A stretch of DNA of 64,000 bases from Numida meleagris. Lineage: Eukaryota; Chordata; Aves; Galliformes; Numididae. The notes under the pieces are model-generated. The model was not told the DNA's origin. It made no database searches and worked only from the letters and a program-made list of their open reading frames with translations. The position numbers and the translations under genes were made by a program. Position 1 is the stretch's first letter; each line of letters opens with the position of its first letter. This document shows positions 38,914 through 53,919 of the stretch, one piece after another. Location: NCBI RefSeq assembly GCF_002078875.1, contig NC_034414.1:11272225-11336224 (forward strand), given 5' to 3'.

Positions 38914-41900
38914 GTTTCTGAAAGAATATCAATATTTTGACATAGAAGAAGAAAAAGGAGAATTAAATGATAAGGTTCAGGAACAGCAGAACAAAAGCAC
39001 TTATAAAAATACCCGCTCTTGTCAAACAGAGATGTACTTACAGTTATTGCACAACCTCTTCCTTCTACTTCATGAAAAGCCATAACAAAGCTAAGTATAT
39101 TTCAATCTTTGAATACCTTTTAAAGACATTTATTTGATTGCTCTTTTTAACTAGAAATAATCTGCATAAGCAATTGTAGAAAAAAATTCAATATCTGCAC
39201 TGGGGTTAGACAAATTCAGAAGAAACGTGAAAAACAGGACAACGTTCTTCAATGCTAATAATGTTTTTATCTAGTATATACCTTTACGATTCAGTGAAAT
39301 ACAACAAATTCATCTGAAATCTGAGTTCATCCTAAAGAGAATAGTTATTTGAACTAATAATCCTTTTAAAATTTACCTGTTTCCTAGTATGTGCAAAGAC
39401 TGAGAGGAAGATCAATTCTGCACATAGTATTCCTTTATGAACTAAAAAAGACACACCTTCATTTAAATTAAGTACCTACTGTTACCAACACATGGATTAT
39501 AGCTGCACACATCACTACTGGATATATTGTTACTCCCCTCATACTTGCACTCATTGAAAATTTTGTTGAGTTTGCAATAAAGTGTACCATTACAGACAGT
39601 GCACGTGCTTTATTTCCTGTGAAGAAGCATTTTGGATTTTTCTCATTTTTACTTTTTTGATTGTACTGGCTCTGAAGCTCATACCGTGTAGTCACATTAA
39701 GTTTTCCCATTAAAATCTATGAGAAAGGGTTTAGGACATGGCACGGACAACCTTTTCTCATATGACTAGACCAGCACAGTCACTTGGAGTTCATGTGGAA
39801 TACCAAAAGCTCTTTCAAGCACAATTCAAATCCTTTCTGTTTCTGTTTATTTTGAACATAGTGTGAAAATGATTGTGTCTGTAAAATAAGAAAAAGACAA
39901 GATTCTTCTTAAGATCCAAATCTTAATTTTCCATTCAGTGATATTATTAGGCACTTATTTATGCATTGCCAGTCACAAACATGCAGGAAATGTAAAAGTT
40001 ATTGAAAAAATTAAAGTCTGCTCAACTGTCTTGCAGGACTGTTGGTTCTCTAAGTGCTTTGAAATTATGATGTATGAGGTAGATGTTGCATATTAAATAA
40101 AGATATTTAAATTATAAAGCCCCCGTTAGTGAGAGCTGATGAATGTTAAATGTTATGAGCCACAAGGCTGTGGCATCCATCATATTCACATATTATCACA
40201 GTCAGTGATGGAGCAGCCCCAGTGATGACAGATAGACTGCTAGATAGTTATCCTTTATTTCCAGAGTTGCCGAGCAAGCCTATCAACCCCTTTGGCATTA
40301 TTTTTAGCTTTGCATTAAATTAGCAATTTCCCATCACGTTCTGGCAGAAAGTATCAATTCCTTCTTCACAAGTGGAAGGTAGAAGAATGATTTACTAAAG
40401 CAAGGAGAAGAGGAAAAAGAAGCAGTTGCCCCTTCCTCTGAAAAGGCTATGAACTTCAAATGACTAGAAACAAATATAAAATTGTGATCTCGTGAAAGAA
40501 CAGCAATGAAACAGTAAGCACACAATAATGGCTTTTCTCTGCACTTAGATAAAAGCTGAATTTTTGATGTGCGCAGTATATTTTCATAAAATTTTATATA
40601 CTATGTTTTATACACTTATTGGCTATTCCATAATAATGTGTGTGCTAACAGTAAAATTGCTCTTAAATTTATGTGTGTTATTTATACGTTCCCACGTAAC
40701 AATGCTTTTTGTTGTAAAAAATATTCTGTTTATTAATGTAACTTTACAACCACTGCATCCAAGATCCGTGGTAAATTAACGACATTTTTATTATTTTATA
40801 GTGTCATTAAATTTTTACTGATCACTCCATCAAACTGAAGCAATAAAGGCCATAATGCAAACTGGGACACTTAGATCAGGGGAGCAGGAAGGCATTCCAT
40901 ATAGTCTGAAGTAAACGGCTTGCTGTAAATGATATTTATACCATCTTTAAGGATGTGAGAATACTTGGACAAGTTTGGCAAAACTGTTTCTGTAGTACCA
41001 TGGATTGTGTACTTAAATAACAGTTTACTTGCCAGGAAGACAAGTTTTTTTCAAACCATATGCGAGAATATGACTGATTGCATCCATCTCTTGAAAAATA
41101 ATATATGAAATGTAATAATACACTGGGCACTCCTCCCTTCTGGATTACCAAGACTGATCCGACTATACCCATGCCTCAAATTATTTCAACATGCTTGCTT
41201 TTTCCACATCTGAAATGTGTGCTCAGACTGAAATGGAAAATGGCATGCACGCTGATCGTTGTGTGAAAGATTTAAAAAATACATCTTTTTTGCAAACAAA
41301 TACTTTTTATTTAAGTAGACATGTTTGGACAATGATGTAAGGCCCTTTATTTCAATAGTCTAGCATCGAAGCAGTTGCCAACATTAATTTAAAGAGCCAG
41401 TTTCTCTAAAATGAATTAATATGGGTTGTTCACTGAAGCCGCAGAGCGTATGACTGAAGGGATATAATTTCTTCTGAGGACAGTAGTTTAGTTAGAATGA
41501 CTACAAATAATTATCACATGTTGTCTTTATGTATAAAATATATTTCTATTGAGTTATTCCACACTAAGTATTCTAGCAGCTTATTTGCTAACTGTTATCT
41601 GTTCTCTTCACATACCATGGATGGCAAACAACAGGCAAACAACTTACTATATTCAAAATATCAAAAGGACATTTTCAACACTGAGAAATTTATTGCTGGC
41701 TTGCGTAATGAGGAAGCACAAGACTTTCTTTTTTTTATCCTGGAAAGTCAATATACAAATGTCCCAAGCTTTTTGCTTATTCTTACTACTTCTTAGCAGC
41801 TAGGACTGAAAAGTTAAATTGCCCTCCACTTCGAATCTTTTGCAACAGCTTGGCACGGTGGGGATAATTACAAATTGACTTTCAGCCTTATCTCTGGGTA

Positions 41901-43108
41901 TTTTAGTTATTATGGGTGGGAAGTTTAAACATTAACCTTATTACAACAATGTCAATCATCTTACTGGTGTGCAGGCATGCAACTGCTGGAATTCCTTCGA
42001 TGGCAAAGTAGATAAACACAATAGTTGCATTATCGTTACAACTAGAAGAACAGCAACCCCATAGAAAGGCCTGTGGATTTTGAGAACTTTGTGGTGAATG
42101 TTTAGAGCTCAATGGATTTTCACCCCAAATTGCTGCTGTTTTCAGTTTTTGAAGTCCCCTATAGTGTTCATAAACTGCTCCAATACTGCCTTTGTACACT
42201 GAGCATACAGCATAGATTATCATACCTGCTGCACACTAAAGGGTTTTATTATATTACAGTGCCTCAAAACAAACATCCTGCTTCAAAAGGTGGGGTCATT
42301 AGAAAAGAAAGAAGTCATCAGGTCCCTTTGTTAAATATAGTCTTCCATCTTAAAGCATGACTGAAAAGTAAGAGATTAAAAGCAGATAAAAGGGAACGTA
42401 CATGATTTTTTTTTTTTGCCGAAGTGGCAAGCTTCAGCTGGCCTCCACATGACAGCATCATATACACAAACCCATCACAACAAGAAAATATTCCAGAGTT
42501 CCTGAGTAACATAATTTCATAGTGATGGTCATGACGTGGGGCTTTCTTCTTTAAGACACATTCAGTAGCCAAAATTGAGAGTTGCAAAATAATCAGAATC
42601 TAAAGTATCAAGAAAAATGTTTAAAACTGAAGTGCTAAAGGCCAAAAATTCATCAGATAAATACAAATCCAAACTGTCTACTTCTAAAAAGTCTCTTTAA
42701 TTATTTTGGAAATCTGATTTTAAGGATCAGAATGCCAAGAGTCTCTGGATAGCACAAGCAGTAGCCATCCTGAGCTCTGAAAACAAATAAGGATTCAGAT
42801 GAATCCCCTGACTACTGGAAACATATACCAGTAAGCCAGTAGATTTCAGTGCACTGAGGCTTGCCTTTAAAAATAAGAGCGTATGAATTCAAAAGTATTT
42901 TTCAAAAGCAAAGAAAAAATAGAAATAGCAAATATTTCCACCCAAGTAGGATACTGTGCCCTCCTACTCATGAGGTTTTGACATACCCTTAACTATTGCT
43001 GCACTTGCAGGCACTCCTAAGCTATCCATTTGCCCTGGTTAGATTACTTTCAGCGGGATTACTGCACTTACTGAGCCCCCTTAACCAAATGCTTTATGTC
43101 TTTGTTCA

Positions 43109-43130
43109 TATGGTTTTAATATGGTTTTAA
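43109..43130. repeat. 11 bp tandem duplication
   Basis: TATGGTTTTAA occurs twice head to tail (43109-43119 and 43120-43130), consistent with a small replication slip. Confidence 0.85.
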
Positions 43131-44971
43131 CCAATTGCAAGGTTATTTATAAGTTTGCAGCTCCCCAGTAGTTAGAGTTATGAAGCGTTCAGACTTAAGC
43201 ATATCCAGTTGTGTGGTAACCCAACTACTGCTTTCATGCGGTTTCCAACTTTTTATTCATGCACAAAGGCATGATGCATGGTTGTATCTGAGAACTCTTT
43301 GATTAACTCTTTGTTTCAGCAGCAAATTCATGTGGTAGTCTACAGTAAAATTACACATCAACCAAAATGCAAAGATTTTTTTTTAAATCACAGAAACTGT
43401 GGAATTCTGCCTTATATTGATGAGAAGTCATTAGTCTGTGAAAAACAAAGGGATAATCAATTAAATTAACAGCTGGTAAATGAAAAACAAACAAAAAGAA
43501 TTGCTACTTAACAATGCAGAATTCACCAGAGGTCAGAAAGAGTCCAAAGCCTGGGCTGTCACTTGTTTTTAAAAGAGCTGGATAATTTTACAACTGTTAA
43601 TAACATTTGTAGTTACACATGCTAAGATAATCAAATCTCATGTTCCAGAGTGTAAGCTATTCAATTGTCGAGGTTAAAGAGAAATTCCCTCGTTCTCTCT
43701 GCTGCACTCTTCCCTCCTCACCAACATCTACAGATGATTAACTGGGAGCCTTCTAGGGAGGGAAGTTAATTTTCTTTTATAACATCAGGTATTGCCCACT
43801 ATGTTTAAGGGAGAACTGGCGAATAGTTTAAGACTTAATCTATGTACCTTGCAACTACAAAGAATCTGAGTGGAACCATTTTAAAAACACATTTTTCTTT
43901 TAACTAAGCACATACATGTGCATTTCTGAGAGACAGACAGATGAAAATAATCACAAATGGCAACTTCTACCAGGAAACAGCACAGTTGTTTTTCCTGTGC
44001 CGTAAGGTGATGAACGTGAGCAATTCCATAGCTACTCTTGGATCTTCAGAATGGCCATTCTTATTTCTAACGCCCGAATTACAAGAATAAGTGCATAAAC
44101 ACATGGCAAAGCATTTTTTTTCCTTAGCAGAATAAATAAAACATAGGAACAATAAACATTTTGCTATATTTCAGTTGAATTTAGCAGACGGTTGAACCTT
44201 GTCAGTTATATCCTCACTTTGACAAAGTTTAAAAATGCAGACATTGAAATGACTTAAAAGTGTACAGGAATACTTTTGCAAAATAAAGACTTAGTGCCAT
44301 GATTGTGTAAATGCATCTGTCCATACTTTCCCAAATCTTTTTGCTTGTCATAAAGTTTCATTGAAAGTATTATCATGCGTTACAACTGGGACAGAATTTA
44401 GAAGAGCAGAGATTTGGTTCCTCTCCTCAAAACTGTGAATTCCCTTTTCTCTTAATCATCTAGTAATATATTCCAGGCCGAAAACACAGTCTTAGCAAGA
44501 AGCCACACCAGTGTAACAACCAGCAAAACTATCCTAAGTTCAGCAAAACAGTTTTTTTTGGAATGGAAAAAAAAAAAAGGAAGAAAAGAAGTCACCAATT
44601 TCATTTTCATTGTGGTGTTCTGCAAACCTCAACAGCACAAAGGAAATTCAGCTGCCCTCCAGGCAAATTTGGGAAAAGAGAGATCTTAAAAAATCCAGTA
44701 CACTGACACATACACAGACCACTGGTCAGACTTCTCAAGAAACAAGATGATGATCTTTTATAAACAATATAGAAAATAAATGTATGAAAACAGACATCTA
44801 TATGTCTGATTTTAAACCTATAAAAGCTAAAAGCATGGCAGCTGTCATCACAGATACTTTCATTCCATCATTTTAATTATGCAAGGTACATGTCAGATTT
44901 TGTGACATGATGAAACAGTACTGAAAAAACTGATAAAATGGTGCAATAACCAGTTACCTAGTAGCAATAAA

Positions 44972-45003
44972 TGCATTTTTCCTACTCTGCATTTTTCCTA
45001 CTG
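44972..45003. repeat. 16 bp tandem duplication
   Basis: TGCATTTTTCCTACTC (44972-44987) is followed directly by TGCATTTTTCCTACTG (44988-45003), 15 of 16 identical, consistent with a recent slippage event. Confidence 0.9.
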
Positions 45004-47356
45004 TGTGAGTAGTAGTTATAAAGATTTAAAAACAAATACTCTGAATATTCTATTTTCAAATATTTCTAAATTAAGGAACTAAATTTCAGGGGAAAATCTG
45101 AACCTACATTTTGTGCATTTATTACAGAAATATCTGCACATCAACAGTGTTGTATATTGCAGGTACGGATGCCAGCATTTCCATTAGATGCTCTGAATGC
45201 ATTACTGGGGGAACGGAACCCTTTTGTTTATCTTTATACACAGTGCAACCCCCTAGACAGGGCTGTTCCATTCCAGTTTCAGAAGACACCTGAAGTAGCT
45301 TAAATTGATGATGCACAAGACACTTGGGCTTAAATGTTCATATTCATATTTAGAATTAGAAATGCAATCAAGGCAGTTAAAATCCCACTGAATGCTACTG
45401 TGTTCAAATATATGCCTTGGCTTATGCTATATGTAAATATATAATTGCATATCATGCATATATAGATTATGAAAGCTTTTTCTCTATCAATCTGTTTTTT
45501 CCCTCCATTTTGTAGCATTTTAGGCATATTTTTTCAAGGAGACTTTTTATGACTGCTGCTTATATATTACTCTACGTATACTCAGTCATTTTTCGTTATG
45601 TTCAGAGAGAAAATAAACATATCACTAAAGAATAAATAAAGACGGGTGACAATGGAACAATGATAATAACATCATTATGCAGTGTTTTGCCTCTTGTACC
45701 CCATCAATGCCATGTTTTTCTCTATTTCAGCCTCAGGAAAATGTGGCACTTACTGTTTATGTCAGGAAGGCAAGATTACTGTTTGCAAGATTACAATATC
45801 AAGTGTGATGCGTATAATGACTGTGGTGATACAGATGTACACCTCATCTCCTGACTTTAATCTTCATTCAAGAGAAAAAAAACTGCAAGTTGCAAATTCT
45901 TGCAGATTCATATAGTCCTTAAGTTTCCAAGGTAGTTCTTGTGTGCTTACACTGAATCTGATGATAAAAATTGAACTTCTTCCCAGGCCAGGAAAGATAC
46001 TTTCACTTCTTTGATTACTCCTTTTTCCCTTTGACCCAGGTAGGCTGAAAGCCTTTGCGTGTGGAGGAGAATTATTTTTGTTTAGATATAAAACAATAGA
46101 AAACCAAGGACACAGTCCTGTAAGCAGACAATATCTTGCATTCACAGGGGCTTAGCTGAAGGCAAAGGAACGATCTCTGCCAGCGCAGTTGCCTTATTTA
46201 CTTACTTATCTTTCTAATACAACCAGAGCAAAGTCGTTCAAAAATTTCATTTTTAATATTTGTACTCTAGTAAAAAGCAACCCAAACTCAATTCACGAAC
46301 ACTATAAATTTATCACACAAAAAGAAAGCAACTAATAAAATAGGATAAGGGTTCCAATTTTTATAGCCAATAGGCAAATACATGCAAATATTTACTTCCT
46401 GGAAACTTGTCAAGATTTACATTGGACGGAAGAAGCAACTCTTCCAAGCAGGAAGAAAAAATCAAAATAATGTAAGAGAGAAGGTACTTTATAAGGATAA
46501 TGGAAAGCCATGCATATTTTTTCATGCAGAGTCCAGGAACCCTTACACCTGAAACCATCTTAAATGCAAAATGACTACCTACAGGCTGAAAAATTTATGT
46601 GGTTTTACTACTGCAATATACAAAGACAAAACTGCTAGTTATCTATAGCTAATGCTACTGGCAAAAATCCATTCTCTAGCTTCTCATTTAAAGTAGACTG
46701 ATTTTATAAACATTGTTTTGCTTTCATCATGAAAACATTGTTTTGAATTTCCCACATAAGATATCTATTAAAGTACTCTTCAGATCAATGCAGCAATGAC
46801 AATTTAGAAAATGCTCTTTTATCATAACAACAAGTCTTGGATGGGAGTTTCAAAAACAGCAGTTTCACCCACTGAGCATATTAGACACTTATGTCCCACC
46901 TATGATCTATTTTTGACCTATTTTTTTCACCATCAGCTTAGACTGGGTTCTACATACATCTCTCAGCATTTAAAATGATGCTTTTCTTCTTCTTCCCTGT
47001 CTTCATTAATCCACACTAGATGACATATGTGGAATAACTCATATAATTAACTGAAGGAACATTCCTACACCTCATTCCAGTGCAAGATTTTTGCAACTCT
47101 GTGGACAAATACAATCAGTGAGTAAGAGGGAATTTCTTGTTTTATACCTTTCTTACTTCTTTGTATATTTGTATACTTCATAGCTGCATTCATATTTTCT
47201 ACTTCTTTCTTACAGGAAAAAGAATAATAACATCCTGGGGAAGCAATCAATATTTTGGAGCCTTTTACTACTATATATGTAAACAATCATAATACCTACC
47301 ACTGTGCAGCAGTAGAACCCAAACCATTTAGAAAAAAAGTTGGTAACAGTATCTCC

Positions 47357-47480
47357 AGGCACAGAGAGGGGAAATTATTATCTTCTGGTTACCCAGAAAG
47401 TCAATGATTAAGCTGCGAACTGAACCCAGGACTACTGAACATTAGGCCAGTCCACTGGCTGTTATGCCACAGTGCCTCCA
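47357..47480 (-). mobile_element. Probable MIR-like (CORE-SINE) relic
   Basis: The reverse complement starts GTGGCATAACAGCCAGTGGA, has CCTGGGTTCAGTTCGCAGCT, and ends CCCCTCTCTGTGCCTGGAGA. MIR has the same order: AGTGGTTAAGAGC, CCTGGGTTCGAATCCCGGCT (which carries the tRNA B-box GGTTCGAATCC), then AACCTCTCTGTGCCTCAGTT. The spacing also fits a 120-130 bp core. Divergence is high, as expected for an element older than the bird-mammal split. A different tRNA-derived amniote SINE is possible. Confidence 0.6.
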
Positions 47481-50400
47481 TCGTAAATCTATTTGATGGA
47501 TTTTTCAGTCATGGAACATTAAAGGCTCTGCTCTTGTCTAATGAATATGTTTAAAGAAAACAGTACAAACAAAAGCAAATGTAACACTTGAATTATCTGA
47601 GAAGCATTGCTTTGATGTCACACTTGGATGAAGGATTTCCTACTGCAGACCTGTATACACCTATACATTCTGATAAATATTTTAGCCAACACCATTAGCT
47701 GGCATACGTGCATCTACTTATGTCTGAGAAGGGAACATAATCAGTTTTAGTTGGTTAAGTATGTGCCGAGCCAAATTTTATATTATTACCAAAAGCTTGG
47801 CAGTGCAGTAGCAGTGGCAAGTAGCAGAAAATTGCTTACAGTGTTATTTGCCAGATTACTTGAACGATTTACATCGGGTTTTCAAAAGAGTTTGGAGTAT
47901 TAAAAACTTAAGATTTGGAAAAGCCTTGGACTGTGGATTTTTGTTCCTAGTTGCAACATGATGCACAGGAGAGGGTTATGATACAGTATGAATTTACTAA
48001 ATGAAGCTTTTCTTTTTTATTAGACAAACCACCTGAAACATTCAGGAGCAGTTCAGTTTGAACTGTTACAATATTTTTTTTTAATTGAAGATTTGGAGAG
48101 CCAATTGATTTAGATTAAATGCTCAACCTTTCACATCCACTTGTTTAAGATTCATGTTGACATTGTACTAAATACAGCGATAGAGTTTGTATTCCAGATA
48201 AATTGATCTGACTACAAGCCTCACTCTTTAGTAAGATTCTTACTCCAAGATAAATCAATATTTAATATCTCCTGCAACAGCCCTAGTAGATAATTTTAAA
48301 CCTTTTCTCCATTCCATTAAGTTACCTTCTAAAATTCTTTATACAGGCTTTCACAGATGACTTCTGAAATACTAGTTTATGAAAAGCAGTCCGAAATTCA
48401 TTAATTCAGATGGAAAGGGTTTTTTAATCTTGCTGCATTGTGCTGATCTCTAAATCCATCTCTGTTTAGCTAATTCTCCTGCTCAGCTAATTTGAAAAAT
48501 AAGCAAATACTTCCTGTAAACCTGTAAGGCAGATTTTAAACATAAGAAAAATATCCTTTCACAGTTTACTATATGGGAGAAGGTAACTTTAGGGTGTGGA
48601 CTTCTGTGAAAACAGAATGACCAAGGATCTTCTTTACTCTCTGAGAGGATGGATACTCTGCATCATCAGGTACTAGCCTCCACTCACGTCCAATCCCCCT
48701 GCCACATCAACTAAGAGTAGCAGTGATAAGCAGCTAATACAAGCTAGACTCAGGCATCAGTCACATCCCATCTTCCATTTTGAACCTTAAAATCTACTGT
48801 CGTCTCCCTCGCTTCTCCCCACCTTCCAGTCTTATGGAGTAGCAAAGGAGGAGGAAAAACATCTTTCCCCCCCCTCAAACCTCTCCTATGGCTAAGAGCC
48901 CCAGTGGGATAGGAGTCTTTGATATCAGAAGAATGCAAACAGCAAGGCTCGGGTTTGCCTCTTCGTAGGGTTTAGAAACAGAGACATAAGAGGAATTGCA
49001 AATTATTATATATTGGGAGAACTGAAAGGGATTATGCCAAAAGGAAGGAAAGAACTATATACTCTGGGGCTATCTGGTTGTATATCCACCATTCAAACTA
49101 CAGGATCTTCCTATTTCTACCTGTGTTCTCCCTTACTCTTATTTCTTACACTGCATTCAAAGCACAGTTTCAGAGACACTGTCTGCAGCAGTGAAGCTGT
49201 CCCATCCATCACCTTCCAACCTACTGGTTTCTGACACACACAGTCCATAATCCTTTAATTCTTCTGATTCAGCTGTTTGTGGTATCATACTGAAAACTCA
49301 AACAGTGAAATGTTTCAGCTTGAAAAAAAAAGACGAGGGGTGACTTTTTGTTTTTGAAGCCATGTTTTGTTGCTTACAAAGCAGAGTTGCCTAAGTTATT
49401 GTGTCCTTGAAGAGCCAGTAAGCTGCAGCCCAGAGCAAGGTCAAAGAACCAGTGGTGAGAACCTCCGTGCACTGGAGTTGCAGCATGTGGAACCTGGTTG
49501 CTCTTGCCTTGCAAATTCTACTTAAGATCTTCACGTCGGAACCATTACATGCTTTAGTTTGGTTAAGTGCGCAGCGTAAAGGTGTTGGATCCTAAATTCT
49601 TTAATCACTAACATAATATAAATATTAAAGGAAAAAAACTACAACTGATTATCTTATAATGCAGCTTTCCATTTTATCTTTATTCTTTTCCTACCTCTAA
49701 GCAATCAGAAACGTGATAAAATGTGCATTCTGCTCATGAGAACAGTTTTGTGTTCAGCCTAGTCTTGAACTCAAGTAAAAGGCAGATTTTGTGACAACAA
49801 GAATAGTCATATACAGAACACACCCACTGTACAGAAAAATGTGTGAAACAATCGTCACTTTTCACCATGTAAGATGCTAGTGGGAATTCTACTGTGGAAA
49901 TTGCATGCTATTCTATTAAGATGTGACACACAACAGCAGTAAGAAGATGTTACCTTGTTAAGATTTTACAAGAGTTCCAGCAAAAGCACATTGAGGGTAA
50001 GCAGTAGGAAAGAAGAGCAGCAGCAGGGAGATGAGGAAAGGAGATCCAAGCTGGCAGATCATTGCAAACACTGCAAGAAAATTTCCATCTCTCACATGGT
50101 AACAGAACAACAGAGATTTCCACTACCTAAACTATAGTCTGCACCACATCAGGAGCACTCCTGATACCAGGGGAATGGAATCTCAAAACATTTGAAGGAT
50201 GAATAAGTAGTGTAGGTCCTGATTCAGAGAGACACCCTTGTTGAAATACACCCTCAATATAGCAAATGTTTTGCATTAAGAGAGCTTAAGTAGGGGTCAT
50301 GAACAGGAAATAACCTTTTTTTTTCTCCTTTTTACTGTATTCAGTACACTGTCCTTATACATATTCCCAAATAGCTACAGTAACACAGTGCAAATGGAAA

Positions 50401-51925
50401 TAAATGGAAATCAGTTGATAAACTAAAGTAGTACATTTCCTCTTCTTCTCTGACAGTTAATTCACATATCTACTACAAATTTCTCAGACTGCAGCTCGTT
50501 ACTGTTGCCTATCCATACTGGTGAGTATATCCTGAGAAACTACAGATGGCTTTTGCACTGAATGGAATGGAAATTCTTTGTAGCAGGGTATGCTAGTTAG
50601 TGCAAAGGACTGATAGGTGTCCTCATCTATACACTGTCAGTCTACAACTGTGAATATTAATTCATTAGCCTCTTCTTTGAAAAGAAAGAGAAATAAAGCT
50701 TGAGGGAATGAGGGTGGGAGCAAAACTCTGCAGAACAACACATTTCTTGCATTTTCTAAAAGAAAGCAAAATGCTGACACTTTATCAATGAGGTGTTTAG
50801 CAGCTATGGTATGGCATGATCTGTAGCATGATTCTAAAGAATAAAACACAAGTTATGCAAAAAAGAGCACAAAGGTAATCCCTTGATAAAGAGGAATTCC
50901 TTCGGAGGAAGACTGCAGCCAGACAACCTAATCTTATTTATGAGTATTCAAAGAGATTGGCTGGTACCAGGTGAGGAACAGAATTCTGGCAAGGAGCTGG
51001 CAATTGAATATGTTCTGGCAACCTGCTGAAACCCTGATGGAACAAAGTTTTACAGTACGTGATGTGTCAATGACTCACTTTGTGTACAGTTCTAATGCAC
51101 ATCCTCCCAGTGATAGCTTCAATTTAGACTGGCATCTGAAATATAGCAAAGACTGTTTCCGGGCTTTAGAAAGGGAGGAAGCATGTAAAAATAGGATGCA
51201 CTAAGCAAAAATGTACATGTATATAAAATAAAGTTCATCTGAATAGCAATCATGTAATGAAACTGTCTCTTAAGAATTAAACTCAGGGATGCAAAGAAAA
51301 TGGCAATGAGAATGCATCTATTGCCTGCTATTCCAATAAGCTTTTTGGCAAAACAACAGCAAAAACATGCAAAGCTACCTGATCAACACAGGTCTGACAT
51401 TAAACCACAAGTTCCCACTTCTCTTACTAGCTGCTTAATAAATTGCTTTGGAATAGGTGGAGGCGAACAGGAGATCTTTCCAAAAGCTTGTCTCAATGTT
51501 CTCCCTCAGTTAATGAATGTCAGCAAGTGGAAGAGAACAGAAATTTGATATGTTTTTCCAGCCTTTCTCATTAAAGCATTTGCAACATGTTAGAGGCCAC
51601 AGGCATAAAACTGAAATACTGAGAAATTAAAGTTGTCTGTAGATTTTCAGGATGTAATCTGGGCAATTTCAGCTTGTGGCATACTTCAGGTTTTAAGTAG
51701 CATTATTAGAGCTTACTATGACTTGAACATGACTTTAGTATGAGTAATCTGACGTTTAATATCGTTTATTACCCTGTTACAAATTTCCAGTTGAGATATA
51801 CCTGTTTATGGAGTTAGTGTTATGTGACTACAGATGGACAAGCTACATGAAGTGAACAATTTAACTCAACAAATACAGTCCTTCTTATCTTTTCAAAGTA
51901 CTCCTGGAGGATCAGCGAATTCTAT

Positions 51926-51950
51926 ACACGTATAAGTAACTTATAAGTGT
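51926..51950. repeat. 12 bp inverted repeat with one mismatch
   Basis: ACACGTATAAGT (51926-51937) and ACTTATAAGTGT (51939-51950) are reverse complements except for one position, separated by a single A. A perfect 12 bp palindrome GCACTTAAGTGC lies 37 bases further on (51987-51998). Confidence 0.75.
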
Positions 51951-53898
51951 TCAAACAATCTAACTTGTGAGTTATGCATGAACTCTGCACTTAAGTGCTC
52001 AATATTAAGGTGCTTGTGATTTATGCTCTAGTTGGTCACCTATTACAAATCACATTGTTTTTGATGCCTGCCTCAGTGGTAAGTAGTGCAACATTGCCTT
52101 AAACTACCTGCAAAAAGCAACTGGGAATTCCCTCAGCTAGAAGGCCTCTCAGGTAGTAGAAAGCCTTTACTTGTATCTATCAATTCCTGCATCCATTACC
52201 TTCATCTTCGTAGAAAAAAAAAGATGAACCTGCCTCTGGCATACCAATGGTAGGAAAAAAAACTGGCAGTGGAAAGGCACGGAGCAGCAAGCTCTGCAGG
52301 ATCCCTAGATTAAAATGCCACAAAGTTCACAGAGCTGCTGTAAAGATCTTTAAATAGCTGCGGCACTGTATCAGGGGATAGAAACTTTCCCTGAAATTGT
52401 GATCCTCATCTGGTCAACACAGAGTTTGGAATGGGTGCTCAATCAAAACCTACTTTTTTTTTTAATGAATGGGAGGTGACCCATTTGGGCACAAACAGCA
52501 AATATCTGTAATTGTGCAAAAATGTCTGTGCTCATACATAAACACAGAAATTAGAATCTGTTTGCATGAAAATTTGTGAAAAGAAAACAAAATAAGCATG
52601 GCCAAATTCCATTGATGAGATCTCAAATAAACATTGCAATTACTGTTTTAGCATTACTTGCTCAACTCTTTTCATGAGATGATGAAAATTTTACCTGCTG
52701 GCATGCTTATTCTTTTATTAGAAGCAAAAGAGTTAAGTCAGTACAAAGTTGCATATAATCCCACAAACAGGCAGCTAAGTAAATATCCTACAACAGTGAA
52801 TGTATTTCTATTTATCATATCTATTGATGCAGCCTAGTGACACCTGAGAAATAGGAGGCATCTTCAATTTTAGAAAGTAATGAACATCAGACAAAGTAAT
52901 CCTAATTTATCTTTGCTTAATCTACTGCAGTTAACTGAACTATATTGGCAATGCATTCAGTGCTGTACATTTACTTAGAGCCATACATACAGAGAGCTTG
53001 GAAATAAATGGCAGTAACTTTGTGGATGCCTGTGCTCGTATCTAAGTGTGAAATAATATGCAAATGCAATATGTATTCTGTACTTCTCAGGACATTTGAA
53101 GAAGTGATATGATAGGATTGTGCAGCTACTGCTCTGATCCACAACTTAAATCAATGAATATATTTCTGTCCCAGAGAGTTTATGTCTGAACAGTAATTTT
53201 CAACCTAACTTTATTGTTTGTGGAGAAGCAAAACTAAAACATAGGACAAATTTCAGTACATATCTGTAAAGTCTCCAGAGTAGCTTAAAAATTGATTGTA
53301 CATAAGAAGATACAATCATTACACTATTATAGTCATAATATCCTTTATGGCATAACATCGACCTCCTGGAAAAATTCTCCCTGTTGGTTTGAGCAAATTT
53401 TTCAGCATTCACCTCTGGGACTCATTTTCATCAAATTCTGCTCCTTTGGGATTTTTTACTGCTTCAGGATTTAAGGGAGAAGACCAAAGCAGGACAAATT
53501 TTTTATCCTTTCCACAGGAAATGCCCCATGCAAAGGAGAAAGCAACGTATTTGGTATTCTTTCTTGCGATAGAAAATAAAAGAAATGGGCCAACTGCTCC
53601 TTTTATTATTACTATCATCATTATTATTGATGAGTTCTAAAACATGCAGCTAGGCAACCCTCCAAGTAGCTCTAACAACAGAAGTAAAACACCATAGTTG
53701 TGTTCAGCCACCATACAAGCATACTGTTAAGTGTAGGTAGTGGCAAAAATGCTATTAGTCAATATACAATGGCAAATTGTATATTGTGTTTCCTTCCTGG
53801 AAATAGTATTTTCCTGCTAAGCACTTTTGTCATTGAAACTGGAGGCAATGAGAAACTTGTAAACTTCAGCTAACATCGGAACTTTATTCAATATACCA

Positions 53899-53919
53899 TG
53901 TGTGTGTCTGTGTGTGTGT
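53899..53919. repeat. Short (TG)n microsatellite
   Basis: GTGTGTGTCTGTGTGTGTGT, an interrupted dinucleotide repeat of about ten units. Confidence 0.85.

Noticed and set aside
38814..39083. 89-codon Phe/Ser-rich frame
   Set aside because: Produced by the A-rich microsatellite on the opposite strand.
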